Shown one piece after another: positions 47,320 through 59,017 of a DNA stretch of 64,000 nucleotides. The stretch covers positions 74,639,169 to 74,703,168 of the forward strand of contig CM066988.1 of NCBI GenBank assembly GCA_033977485.1. The letters are read 5' to 3'. The notes under the pieces were generated by a model. The model was not told the DNA's origin, did no database searches, and saw nothing but the letters and a program-made list of their open reading frames with translations. Every line of letters begins with the position of its first letter. Position 1 is the first letter of the stretch. The DNA is from Hydrangea macrophylla. Taxonomy: Eukaryota; Streptophyta; Magnoliopsida; Cornales; Hydrangeaceae. Both the position numbers and the translations under genes were made by a program.

Positions 47320-49315
47320 GATCATTTCAGATGAACCCTAGAGATATAGCTGCTACGGATACAGTGGTCTAAGGTATGGTGCTTGTATGTTTGCATTTAG
47401 CATGCATACTCTTTGATTTAGGATATACTCATTCATTTGTGTTGCATCATTTTGTTGAACATTTGAATGTTAAGTTTGCACCACTAGGATACGAATTATC
47501 AATTTTTTACCACTTAGTAAACCAGTAGTAACTTCTACGATATACAAAAACTGTGAGATCAAACTAGGCGAGAAGTTGATGACCATAGACCTTATATCGA
47601 TTGTTGTGAACCATTTTGATGTGATACTAGGAATGGATTGGTTATCTCTTAACCAAGCCACAATAGATTATGAATGAAAAGAAGTTAATTTTTTATCACG
47701 GTACACAAAGACTTTTGTTTCAAAGGGAGTGAGGTTACAACGCCACCGTATTTGATTTCATCTATCTGAGCCGGTAAGTTTTGAAGAAGGGATGTTAGAG
47801 ATTTCTATGTTCAGTAATTGATATTTCGATGACTGAATTGAAAGTAAAAGCTATTCCAATAGTATGAGAGTATCCAGATGTATTCCCATATGAATTACCA
47901 AATGTCTTATTGAGAGGGAGATTGAGTTTACCATTGAGACAATGCCAGACTCAAGACCAGTATATAAGGCACCATATAGAATGGCACCTATAGAATTGAA
48001 AGAGTTGAAATCCTACTACAAGAGTTACTTGGCAAATATTTCATTCGACCTAGCATATCACCATGGGGAGCTCCAGTACTATTTATAAAGAAGAAGGATA
48101 GTTCAATGCGTATGTGTGTCGACTACCGAGAGTTAAACAAGTTGACAATCAAGAATAAATATCCATTGCCGAGAATTAATGATCTATTCTATCAACTTCA
48201 TGGGCCTCAAGTATTTTTCAAGATAGATTTGAGATCGGGCTTTCATTAGTTGAAAGTAAAAGCCGAAGATGTAGAGAAGACAGCTTTTAGGACGTGCTAC
48301 GGACACTACAAATTTCTAGTAATGCCATTTGGAGTTAAAAATGCACCAGCTGTGTTCATGGATCTTATGAATTAAGTCTTTAAGGATTATTTAGATGACT
48401 TTGTGATCATATTCATTGATGACATTCTTATCTATTCATTGAGTGAGATCGAGCACGAGAGACATTTGAGACTTATATTTTAGAGATTGCGAGAGAGGCA
48501 ACTATTCGGGAAATTTAAGAAATATGAATTCTGGCTACCTAGCATTACTTTTCTTGGTCATGTGATTGACAAGAGTGGAGTTTCAGTTGATCCTCATAAG
48601 GTGGAGGCTGTATCTAATTAGCAGAGGCTGACTTCAGTGTCAGAAAATTCAAAGTTTCTTAGGATTAGCTAGGTACAACTGCCGTTACATTAAGAAATTC
48701 TCAAAGATTTCATTGCCTATGACAAAGTTAATGAGAAAGGGTTTACTTTTGAATGGAACTCAGAATGTGAAGATAGTTTTCAAGAGTTGAAGTCGCGGTT
48801 CACAAGAGCACCTATCTTGATGATACCATCCAAAACTGAGGGATTTGTGATCTATAGTGATGCTTCGCATCAGGATTTGGGGTGTGTACTTATGCAAGGT
48901 GACAAGGTGATTGCATACATGTCTAGATAGTTGTTAATTATCTAACTTACGATCTCAAATTGGCGATGGTAATCCATGCTTTGAAGATTTGAATATGAAA
49001 CAGAGGAGATGGTTAGAGTTGATGAAGGATTATGATCTTTCAATTGAGTATCATCCAAGAAAGGCTAATGTAGCAGTCGGCAGTTTAAGTTGGAAGATGA
49101 TAAGAAATTTAGCCGATGAGTTAACCCAACAAAAGGAATTGGTAAAGGGGTTGGAGCATTTGGAGTTAGATGTAATTCCAAAAACCAATGGTGGCTTAAT
49201 GATGGCGATCATCGCTCACCTAGACATTATACATAAGATCAAGGCAGAATAGTTCAATGACTGTTACCTGTGTAAAATGAGAGATGAGATAGCTTTGGGG
49301 AAGCAATCTGGTTTT
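47320..49315 (+). pseudogene. pol: Pol of element G: protease, reverse transcriptase, RNase H (truncated)
   Basis: The protease region (47340-47660) reads ILFDLGYTHSFV, so the DSG catalytic motif is lost, followed by VILGMDWL. Reverse transcriptase runs from about 47930 with [33 protein letters not shown] and [17 protein letters not shown]. The catalytic box FIDDILIYS is at about 48412. RNase H follows (IYSDASHQDLGCVLMQGDKV, about 48850; then YDLSIEYHPRKANVAV at about 49027). Many stops (for example near 48247, 48374, 48480, 48928) and frameshifts occur. It ends at DEIALGKQSGF, where H begins; integrase is missing. Confidence 0.88.
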
Positions 49316-51620
49316 ATTTTTGGATACGTGGTTATATAAATAAGACAATGTATGCTTGTGTGAGCCCTTGGTGAAGACATTTCTCGATCGATCGAAGTCT
49401 TCTCGATCGCTTGAACTTTTGTATTCTCAAGCGATCGAACTCATTTCAATTGATCGAAACTCTGCCGACCTGATGCTGTGATGTGGACCTTTTCTCAAGC
49501 GATTGAACATCTTTCAATCAATTGAACCTTGACCGACCTGTTCTCAATCGATCGAACTCACTTTGATTGATCGAAAGTGTTATTATTCCTATCTTACGTG
49601 TTTTCCACTTGTCTCTCTTACCTCATATATATGTATGTTTTATGTGTGGGTGATATTTGGCAATTTAGAAGTTGGAAAGAGTTGGTGTGTGTGTGTGTGT
49701 TCTATATATAACTATGTATGTGTGTGTATGATATATATACTTAGAGTAGAGAAAGGATAAGAAGAACAAGAAGAAGAGCAGAAGAAAAGAAGAAGAAGAG
49801 AGACTAGAGAGAGATAGAAAAAAAGGAGAGGAGAGAGAAAGTTCGCAGCCACCATAGTCGCCGCCGCAAAGTCGGGAACGCCGCCACCAGACCGCCAGAG
49901 CAAGGTGAGTTCATTAACTTACTCAAGGGTATTGATTATAGCATGTTGTATGCATGTTTAGATATGTACATAGTGACCCCGAGACCTTTGTTCGTCTCTG
50001 CCTAGTTTCTGGGTAGAAGACAACGCTCGAGCGATTGAACTTGGTTCAATCGATCGAACTGCCTGTTGCTCAAGTGATCGAACGACCTTCGATCGATCAA
50101 ACTTAGTTTGACTTCAATCGATCGAGAGGATCTCAATCGATCGAACCTCACAGAACATGTTTATTTCGTGTTGATTATAATATGAGTTGTTTAGTTGTTT
50201 AAATGTTGATCCATATTTCTATATGTGATATTGTTAATTTAAGCGATAATGCAATGCTGTAATAAGATGAACTATTTAATTGTTACATGATGATATTGTT
50301 GAACTGAATAGTAGAACAGAACACAACTGCATGTTAATAATCAATAATGAGTAGATATGATGAATATAGAGCATGTGGTAAATCCTGTACCTAGAGCATG
50401 AGCATTGCACAACATGTGGTCAGCATGCATGGAATAGTGGTATGAAGAGATGAGAGAATACTATAAGAAATGGGATATGTGACTTTTGTGGAATATGAGA
50501 TATGTGTACTTTGGATCTACGGGATCAACAGTTGACGAGTCGGGTGGACGTGGGATGGTAGAGTTCCTAGTGCGCCTCTCGCTGTTGAAGACGTCCAGTG
50601 ATGTGTATGCACTGTTAAAGATGTCTAGTGTACCGTTAAAGACGTCCGGCTAGTGCTAATGCATTCTCAGATGTGTAGACGACCAGTGAGGGTATACGCA
50701 TCGTTGAAGACGTCTGATGTTCCACTTTTATTGGTTACAGATAAGAGGTACCATGTGGATGACCAGTAACCCTATCAAGGGATCGTGGGACCTACTATCT
50801 AGTTGGGTGATTCCGATTGGTATTATGGTATCGATATATAGATATAGAATGGTATTATTGTATCGACGAATGGATACGGAAATGGATATGAATATGAGAA
50901 TGCATAGTAAGATGATTGTTTAGTAGTAGATTTGGCGTCCCGACATAAAGGTATATACATGGGTTGCATGCATGGATTTAGTGAATATGTGATGAGATAT
51001 TATACCATGATCTTTGTCCTTATTACTCCGTAATATGTTTCCTGCTATCATTGAATTCATGTATAGTTTAATGAGACCTCTGCTATGTCCGTGAGAGTTG
51101 TCATTGATAAGAACTTAATTGCATTTTCAGATGCTGAACAATAACAGTTGAGGAGTGTGTTTGATGTACTCACTCAGCTTTGTATTCAAAGCTGATGGCA
51201 TTTGTACCCTGGACATTCTAATGTTTAGAACTTTGTAGGTCTTGAGGACGGAAGACTGATGTTTCGCCAGACTTGGAACTGGAAGCTTAAAGACGAAGAA
51301 GTGTTGCTTAGTGATAATTAGTTTGTATATCTGTTGTATTTCTGTTAATGTTGTTATAAGTTTTAGACTCTAACCTAGCTGTTGTAATAGATGTAGTAGA
51401 CTTTTATAATTGGTACTTGGGCATATGTTGCTTCCAAACCTTTTATTTTTCTGTTGTAGCCTCTAATTATTTTAATAAGATATGTTCTATGAATAACATC
51501 CTCCCTATCGTTGTAATTGTTGGTTTGAGTAGATGACAATGCGGTTATTCACCAGTCACGAACCTACGAGACCAAAAAGGAAGTTGTTTTTATCTATTTT
51601 TGCTTCTCCGGGGCGTGACA
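49316..51620 (+). repeat. Left LTR of element H (first ~13 bases missing)
   Basis: It matches 54643-55491 plus 62610-64000. The LTR start TGTAATACCCTGT is absent here. The end is GGGGCGTGACA at 51620. TCGATCGA-type palindrome clusters lie at 49383-49585, just upstream of a TATA box (about 49625-49632), and at 50028-50148. A GT run and GA-rich leader follow the TATA box. Confidence 0.87.
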
Positions 51621-51627
51621 GGATTTT

Positions 51628-51640
51628 TGGTATCAAAGCC
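51628..51640 (+). promoter_or_regulatory. Primer-binding site of element H
   Basis: TGGTATCAAAGCC, initiator-Met type, seven bases after the LTR end. Confidence 0.85.
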
Positions 51641-52349
51641 TAGATTTTAGTTGCGAACGCTTGTCTTTTGTGATTAGAACCTGAGTTCTAAGTTAATATC
51701 GGTAGCATAAGGATTAGCTGAGATGAGATGGAACTGTTATCATGTCACATAGACGAGAAGTTATAAGAATCCATCTGAGAATATTTCGTTAGCAGGTAGT
51801 AACTGCTGGAGCCGATAAGAATCTTTAGAGCTTTTGATAGTGGAGTTCACAGAGAACGAGGCATCTAGATTTAGTTGTGGTCTTGGAGATCATAAATATA
51901 GAACCATTGGATTTTAGACACTAATGAATTCCTAGGCAGCCGTGGAACAGTCAGTATAATCTAGGAGTAGAATGAGGTTATGGGTAAGATGATCTTGTTT
52001 CCTCGAGTCACATGTTAGTTAAATGGTCTCACATGTTAGTTGAGTAGTACTCGTGGTCTAAAACCTAAGAATAGAGATAGAATGTTTGGATTTGACGTTA
52101 TGCTTAGTTTCGTAACCTCTGCCTTGAGCATAGATACCTTTAAGAATACCTGGTAGGTAAACTGACCTCTATGGTGATTATTATTATTATTATTTATGTG
52201 GAATATCCGTATTGCTTGGTGTGATCATGTTATATAGTGGTACTATATATTTGTTACCACCTATTTTGCTTGAGTCGTAAGATAGAATGCGTCTGACAGA
52301 ATATCTTTTCATTTGAAGGTAGTGACATTAAACACTACCAGTACTCGTT

Positions 52350-53310
52350 ATGGTTAGGACAACTCGAGGGAACCCGGCCCAGTTGAATGGAGTACCTTAA
52401 TTAGTACCTCTTGAGATAGATCCCACAGGAATGGTCGGAGTTTTCATCCGTCGCATGGAACAAGTTATCAATCGTGCAGATCATGTCATCAGCAATGAAG
52501 CACCAGTATGTCAAATGAGAGTCTAGCTGCTAAAGAAATTTCATGTTCTTCAACCAGGAACCTTTACCGGATTAACTAGAGCATGGCAAGCTGAGCAATG
52601 GATTCGCCAGATAGAAATGATATTTGAGACACTCGAATGTATAGACATTGAGAAAAGACATTTTGCAATATTTCAGCTGATGTTCTCAGCAGCAGATTGG
52701 TGGGATGCAGTGAAAGCTACGATAGGTGAAGAAGCTATAAGAAGGATGACTTGGGAATTATTTAAGACCCGATTTCTAGAGAAGTGCTTCCCAGAATCTG
52801 AGAAGAACAAAAGGGAGGTAGAATTCATAAAATTAGTCAAAGGTAGTATGACAGTGACAGAATATACAACTCAATTCGAGAGACTATCACGATTTGCTCC
52901 ACATATGATCGATACACCAAGAAGGAAGATCAAAAGATCAGGGACAAGTTCTGCATATTTGTCATATGACTATAGGGCATTTAAACCAATTTTTCAAAGC
53001 TCTTATAGAAATGGCAACGAAACTGGAAGACAACACTCAAATTAGTAAAGGGCAACAATCTGGTCTAACATTTTTGAAAAATGACCAGTTTCTCCAAACG
53101 GATCAGAGAAGAGATTTGAGAACGACAAGAAAGAATCAAAACCAGTGGCGACTCCCACACAGCACAGAGAACGAGTTATCTGCTACAATTGTGGAGTACC
53201 AGGACACCGTTTCCAAGAATGCAGAGCATTAAGGAAATCTAATAGACGATGAGTACAGTGTTTTAACTGCGATAAAGATGGTCATGTCCGTAACTTTTTT
53301 CCAGAGCTAG
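52350..53310 (+). pseudogene. gag: Gag of element H with two zinc knuckles
   Basis: The ATG at 52350 (MVRTTRGNPAQLNGVP) opens a frame that runs through two stops (TAA after VP; TAG near 52526) into 52617-53045. The capsid domain there shows FSAADWWDAVKATIGEEAI, TWELFKTRFLEKCFPES and GSMTVTEYTTQFERLSRFAP. After frame changes come CYNCGVPGHRFQEC (53181-53222) and, past a TGA, a second knuckle CFNCDKDGHVRNFF that has lost its last Cys. This is a standard gypsy Gag, now non-coding as a whole. No protease follows. Confidence 0.85.
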
Positions 53311-54642
53311 AGATGCAACACAATGTTCCGTCACAACAAGTATCAAGAGGACAAACTAGCCGAACAAATAATGGATCTCAACTTAGACAAGGACGATAGA
53401 CAGAAGGTACAACACTCAACACCTACATCATGTATTACATATGATCCCAATATTGCAGGAAGTTGGCATTCTTTTGATTTGATTGTAAGAGGATTAGCCT
53501 ACACCGTAAATGATAGATACCTGAACAATTCGTTTGACACTGATCGACAGTAGTTATCCAAGTATAGATATAACATCAATTGCATCCCATATGACTTCTT
53601 TTGCATCCCTATAATACATCAATTGCATCCTTGTAAGACATCATTAGCCTCCCTACACGGAAGACTACGCTAATCGTTGGAATGTTGGATAGAGACTAGA
53701 GATGAGGAATCTCAATTTCCTTGAGATATAGCCTTGACATGAGAGGATGAACTAGAAGATTACGAGTATGCGAGAGAGGATACTAGTGACGTAGAGATGA
53801 TACCAGAATTACAACGAGTACCACAGAAGATTGCTTTTTGGACACCGATTAACTGTTGCTTTTATCCAGACAAGATGGTATATAGTAAAATGACTCACGA
53901 AAATCAGTATGTACCCCTACTTAACCTAATTGATTAGTATGTGGAAGTAGAATGAGTATTCAACAGATTATATGACCTCGAAGACATGATTATATCAATA
54001 GTACGTGGAAAATTGGAGACGCCTGAGAAAGTTTAAATCACCAACTATGATGTCAAAGTCACAACATTTTCCAGTCAACATACTGAAGGATGATAATAGC
54101 ATGAGAGTTAACAAGGACATTATGTACAATGAGAGACCGACTGAGGACACTGACAATCATAACAAGGAGTCCAGAGATGGGAGACAGCCAACTGATGATA
54201 CAGTAGAGACATCGTCAGCACAGTAGGAAGCATCTTCAAAGATGGGAGTAGATGGCAACGCTTTGCTACAACTTAGATGAGGTTAGAAGACGTGATCAAT
54301 AGAATCCTCAGACCGTAGAGTTTGACCTGAGGGAAGAACCTCATGTGTTTGGAGACTAGCCATATCAGATTTGTGAGATGATTAGATTGTATTACCTAGA
54401 ACCTTTTCCTGAAATTCGTATGTTAGAACCTGATATTGGTAGTAGTCACCTTAGTATTCATAGATCATTGATTATCCTTGTATCGCGTGTTTAGAACTTA
54501 ACCCTTTAGCCGCTGATGTGATCGTTTACGTAAAACGAGAACTTGAGCCTTTTGGAGTATATTTTGTGAGATGGTTTCCTTTTTGTTGTAGGACTACTCC
54601 TTCAGATTTTGAGGATGAAATCTTTTGATAAGTGGTAGATTA
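53311..54642 (+). other. Internal 3' region of element H, no pol
   Basis: Small ORFs only, none recognised. A short tandem repeat with CATCAATTGCATCCC lies at 53570-53665. It ends with AGGATGAAATCTTTTGATAA and the tract GTGGTAGATTA before the LTR. Confidence 0.55.
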
Positions 54643-55491
54643 TGTAATACCCTGTATTTTTGGATACATGGTTATATAAATAAGACCCTGTATGCTTGTG
54701 TGAGCCCTTGGTAAAGAACATTTCTCGATCGATCGAAGTCTTCTCGATCGCTTGAACTTTTGTATTCTCAAGCGATCGATCTCATTTCAATTGATCAAAA
54801 CTCTGTCGACCTGATTCTGTGATGTGGACCTTTTCTCCAGCGATTGAACCTCTTTCAATCGATTGAACCTTGACCGACCTATTCTTAATTGATCTAACTC
54901 ACTTCGATCGATCAAAAGTGTTATTTTTCCTATCTTATGTGTTTTCTACCTGCCTCTCTTGCCTCCTATATATACATGTGTTTTATATGTGGGTAATGTT
55001 TGGCAGTTTAGAAGTTAGAGAGAGTTGGTGTGTTATATATAATTGTGTATGTGTGTGTGTGATATATATATACTTAGAGCAGAGAGAGGATAAGAAGAAG
55101 AAGAAAAAGAGTAGAAGAAGAAGAAGAAGAAGAAGAGAGATAGAGAGAGACTAGAGAGAGACAAAAAAGAAGGAGAGAGAGACAGCTCACAGCCACCATA
55201 GTTGCCACCGCGAAGCTCGAGAACGCCGCCACTAGACCGCTGGAGCAAGATAAGTTCATTAACTCACTCAAGGGTTGATTATAGCATGTTGTCTGTGTGT
55301 TTAGATGTGTATATAGTGACACTGAGACCTTTGTTCATCTCTGCCTAGTTTCTGGGTAGAAGACAATGCTCGAGCGATTGAACTTGGTTCAATCAATCGA
55401 ACTGCCAGTTGCTTAAGTGATCAAATGCCTTAGATCGATTGAACTTAGTTTGACTTAATCGGTCGAGCGGACCTCAATCGATCGAACCTTA
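54643..55491 (+). repeat. Right LTR of element H, first part
   Basis: Starts TGTAATACCCTGTA after the purine-rich tract. Palindrome clusters lie at 54724-54915 and 55368-55488, with a TATA box at 54967-54974 between them. GA-rich ORFs at 54870-55322 are low-complexity artefacts. Confidence 0.87.
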
Positions 55492-57125
55492 TGATTCGAG
55501 GTGAAAAATGCATGTTCATAGCGTATTATATGGTCTTTTATGCATATTTTTATCCCCAAAGTCCCTACATTTAGCGCATTCGAATAACAATGTTCTTTTT
55601 ATTGTGTTAATGCTTAAATATATGTTTTTGCATTGTTTTATAGGTATTAGGATGTAAATCAATGAAGTGGAGCTAAAGAAAAGTGATTCTGATGGATAGT
55701 ACAACATAAGCAGCTGAGAAAACGCCAATTTTGACAATGAAGACTTCAGATTTGGAAGATTTTCCCAGAGATATAAAATGTAGATCTTTGAGTTACGGTC
55801 GCGTGGCCGCAAACGGGAGGTCAATCCAAGGTCCGAGTGAAAAGTTATGGCCATTCTCCCATCAGTGCGCAGAGCTATCAAAATCAGAGAGTTCAAGCGA
55901 TTGAAGAAGAGTTCAATCGATCGAACCTTCGATCGATCGAACTAAGCTCGATCGATCAAACTTTTTAATCATCCAAAAGTTGTGTAAACTCTGCGGGAAC
56001 CCTATATATACGTCGTTTTGACGCCAGACGAAGGGGGGGACGCTCCAGAACGCAGAAAACAGCAGTTTTAGGGTAGTTTTAGGGTTAGATTAGGTGTAGA
56101 TTAGGTTAGATTCTTGTTTTTCTTCCTCTTTTCCATTGATTTACTGAAGATTATTGAAAATTCAAGTTTCTTTCATGTTTATTTCAAGTTTATTTCAGAT
56201 TATATCCAGGTTTTTCTTTCCAATCCTTGTTATTTGATTGCTATTAGTTTATATGCTATGATTACTCTAGTTTGTTATTCCTGTATTAGTTTAATCATGT
56301 TTCTGTAGTTTAGACGTTGGGAATATGTGATGAAACATTGAATCCCAGCCTCTGCCATGCAATCTTTAGAAACCTTGGGCTCGATCGATCGAAGGTATTT
56401 CGATCGATCGAACTAGGGATAGTCAAGCGATCGAAGACATTTCGATCGATTGAAGGATGATGATGTTCGATCGATCGAGAGAGCTTCGATCGATCGAACT
56501 TGTTAATTCCTGAGATGATTCTTTTAAGTATTCCATGACTTTCTGTTTTAGAAATCTGTCATCAAATTGTCCCAATAAGCTCAGTTTGTCACAACAGTTT
56601 TTAGAACTTAAAGCCTTAAGGCCTTTTCTTCAATGACTTTTGAAAACCACTTTGAATGCTAACACCATTTAGAGTGCAAGTAATAACCATTGTTTTAAAC
56701 CGTCTTCCATGTATTTTACTCAAATGTGATGATGTAGTCCCGGTCATGAAAGGGCTACTGAGTCTTTATCTTTAGAAAAATACGGAATGCTGAAGAGGAA
56801 TGAACTCCATAGAACGTTAATGAATGTGCATAGTAGATGGTTAGGATTAATGTGGATTCACGTGTTTCCAACTCCTTTAGTTTATCTGTTTAATTAGTTA
56901 TGTTTCTTTATGCTTTAGTTTATTATTTAGTTTAATTTAATTAATTAGGATTTGTTAGTACACTTCCAATCATTCATTCTTATTTTCTTTTTCTTTTGGT
57001 TGTAACTTAGTATATATTCTTCCTATTCCTTCCCTGTGGGATCGACCTGGACTTATCCAGTATTACTTGCACGATCACCTACACTTGGGTGTTGCACAAG
57101 AGCGCACAACATTTTCGCCGTGTCA
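55492..57125 (+). repeat. 5' LTR of element I
   Basis: Palindrome clusters of the TTCGATCGATCGAA type lie at 55894-55960 and 56379-56510, on either side of the TATA box at 56003-56010. The end is GTGTCA at 57125. Confidence 0.92.
56003..56010 (+). promoter_or_regulatory. Putative TATA box of LTR I
   Basis: TATATATA in CCCTATATATACGTCG; the identical site in the 3' LTR is at 61482-61489. A TCGATCGA cluster ends about 45 bp upstream. Confidence 0.6.
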
Positions 57126-57131
57126 AGTTTT

Positions 57132-57149
57132 TGGCGCCGTTGCCGGGGA
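57132..57149 (+). promoter_or_regulatory. tRNA-Asp primer-binding site of element I
   Basis: TGGCGCCGTTGCCGGGGA is complementary to the 3' end of plant tRNA-Asp and is the standard Athila primer site. It starts six bases after the LTR. Confidence 0.92.
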
Positions 57150-57289
57150 AGGCAACTAGGTTAGGATTTTACTAAGTTTTTCCATTTTTCTTCTTTTACT
57201 TAAAAAAAAAAAATCATTGGACCTTTTCTTCTCTCACAAGAAAAAAAAAAAAAAAAAAAATTTCTTTTGTTTAAATATTTTGGGTAAAC

Positions 57290-59017
57290 ATGTCTTATCC
57301 ATATTACCCTCCATACAACACAAATACCACGAATGGGTACACATTAGGTAATGAGAACTGTACCCCGAGTTGGCAAGCACCCACATATGATGCACATTAT
57401 CAACCTGAGTGCTACCAATCACCACAATGGGAAAACCATCGTGTTAGTCCCCCATGTTATCAAACGTATCACGAACCTCCACCTGGAGAGTTCTATCAAT
57501 CGCAATGGGGATATAACCAAAATGATAGTGTAGGATATAGTAGTAGTTCCCACGATTACCAAATGCACCAAGACTTTCCTTCTGGGGAGTCTTGCACACA
57601 AACACAATGGGAAGGGGACTATTACCAACAACAATGGGGTGAAACTTCATACAGTTATAACGAGGAGAATAACCAAGTTGAGGATAATGGTATGATAGAA
57701 TTGCTGCTTAGTGAAATGAAAAGGCTAGAGAGTGCAATTGATAAATTAGGAGCTAGATATCAACAAGCATTTGATAGCCAACCTTTAGAAGACTATACCA
57801 GTCCTTCAACGCTACAACCTGAATTTCAAGACACTAACAATGGAATGGAATTAGAGGACAATGATGGGTTCATACCGAGTGAGGTTAACAACTCATTTGA
57901 GAAAGTGATAACCCAACAAGAACTCCAAAACCAAACCATTGAGCATGAAGTTGTAGAACCATCTTCTCCTCAACATACAACCCCAGACATCAACTCCTTC
58001 ACTGCCTGGATAAAACTGCACAATCTCTTTGTCCAGAGCACCTCAATAGATGACATATATAGTGAGGAGAGTTACAAGGATGAGAATGAGGTTTTAAAAG
58101 ATGACGAGAGTTTAGGTGATTGCACGCAATTAGGAAAGGAAGAGTCCCCTGTTGACTCTACCCCTACCTTTGAAAGTGACCCTAGAGAGGACATAATTGA
58201 AAAATCTAAATCTGATTTAGATTCTTGTGATATTCATGAACCCTCACCTCTTTCGACCGAAGAGGTGGTGTCACCAAGTTGCCCATCACCTATCCTTGCT
58301 ATCAATCAAAGCTCTCGTCCTGAGCTTGAATGTTATGTGTACCCCATTCGTGAACAAACAGAATGTGTTGTGGAAGAGGATGGTAAGGATACTAGCACAT
58401 GTTCTTCACAAAATTTTAACTTTCAAAATTCTTTGAGAGATGACTTGGAAAATATTGGGCCCACTTTAGATGATCTTAAAATTCAACAAGAAGCTAGCAA
58501 TCTTCTAGACTGCTTGACCTTCTTGAGTGATTATGACATTGAGGCCCAAATAGATAGCTTTATCCAAGTCCAGTCCAAAACCATGTGCATAGAACAAAAA
58601 TTCAATTCCTATGATTATATCTCCATAGATTCTGTTCTAGGACAAGCCGAGGGTGGTGAAGCTTCATTAGAACATCACTTCGACCCTGCCCCTTTTATTG
58701 AACCATGGCCTCCCCCTGTTTTTAGTATTAAAATAGAGGCTGTTATAGGAAATACCAACACCAAAGATCGTTTCTTGCATATAATTCCTAAAAAGTGTGG
58801 TATTCCTTTTATAACTGTCCCAAAAAAATTTGGAAGCCATAGGTTTTGCATCATCTCCTCTGACCTTGAGCCTGACATTAGTTGGGGGGAGTTGCAATTT
58901 TATGAGGATCCCAACATTCTTCTCACTGTTAAATTATTTCATTGGGAGGATCCTCGAAAATTTCGGTTATTGATTTATGATAAAAATCTTGATGAACCGA
59001 ATTTATTTGCTGAGTAG
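57290..59017 (+). CDS. Intact 575-aa ORF of element I, function unknown
   Basis: The ATG at 57290 (MSYPYYPPYNTNTTNGYT) is the first after the primer site, and the frame is uninterrupted to TAG at 59017. Residues 1-130 are Tyr/Gln/Asn/Pro/Ser-rich and prion-like, with spaced QWE/QWG motifs (SPQWENH, QSQWGYN, QTQWEGD, QQQWGET). A short predicted coiled coil (MIELLLSEMKRLESAIDKLG) follows at about 134-155. The middle (160-460) is acidic and disordered-looking. The last ~110 residues look folded (FSIKIEAVIGNTNTKDRFLH to FRLLIYDKNLDEPNLFAE). I see no capsid domain, zinc knuckle, protease or polymerase. It may be a highly modified Gag or an accessory RNA-binding protein. That it stays open in a young element suggests it was recently under selection. 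Confidence 0.8.
   Translation: MSYPYYPPYNTNTTNGYTLGNENCTPSWQAPTYDAHYQPECYQSPQWENHRVSPPCYQTYHEPPPGEFYQSQWGYNQNDSVGYSSSSHDYQMHQDFPSGESCTQTQWEGDYYQQQWGETSYSYNEENNQVEDNGMIELLLSEMKRLESAIDKLGARYQQAFDSQPLEDYTSPSTLQPEFQDTNNGMELEDNDGFIPSEVNNSFEKVITQQELQNQTIEHEVVEPSSPQHTTPDINSFTAWIKLHNLFVQSTSIDDIYSEESYKDENEVLKDDESLGDCTQLGKEESPVDSTPTFESDPREDIIEKSKSDLDSCDIHEPSPLSTEEVVSPSCPSPILAINQSSRPELECYVYPIREQTECVVEEDGKDTSTCSSQNFNFQNSLRDDLENIGPTLDDLKIQQEASNLLDCLTFLSDYDIEAQIDSFIQVQSKTMCIEQKFNSYDYISIDSVLGQAEGGEASLEHHFDPAPFIEPWPPPVFSIKIEAVIGNTNTKDRFLHIIPKKCGIPFITVPKKFGSHRFCIISSDLEPDISWGELQFYEDPNILLTVKLFHWEDPRKFRLLIYDKNLDEPNLFAE

Larger units (their letters stand above)
43917..49315 (+). mobile_element. Element G: gypsy retrotransposon broken off in pol
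   Basis: A 5' LTR (43917-46037), primer site, gag, protease, reverse transcriptase and RNase H lie in gypsy order. The coding sequence ends abruptly at 49315, where LTR H begins without its first ~13 bases. Integrase, polypurine tract and 3' LTR are absent. F is a second member of the family. Confidence 0.87.

Noticed and set aside
54870..55322. Overlapping ORFs rich in Arg/Lys or Ser/Leu
   Set aside because: They are produced by the GA-rich leader repeat of LTR H.
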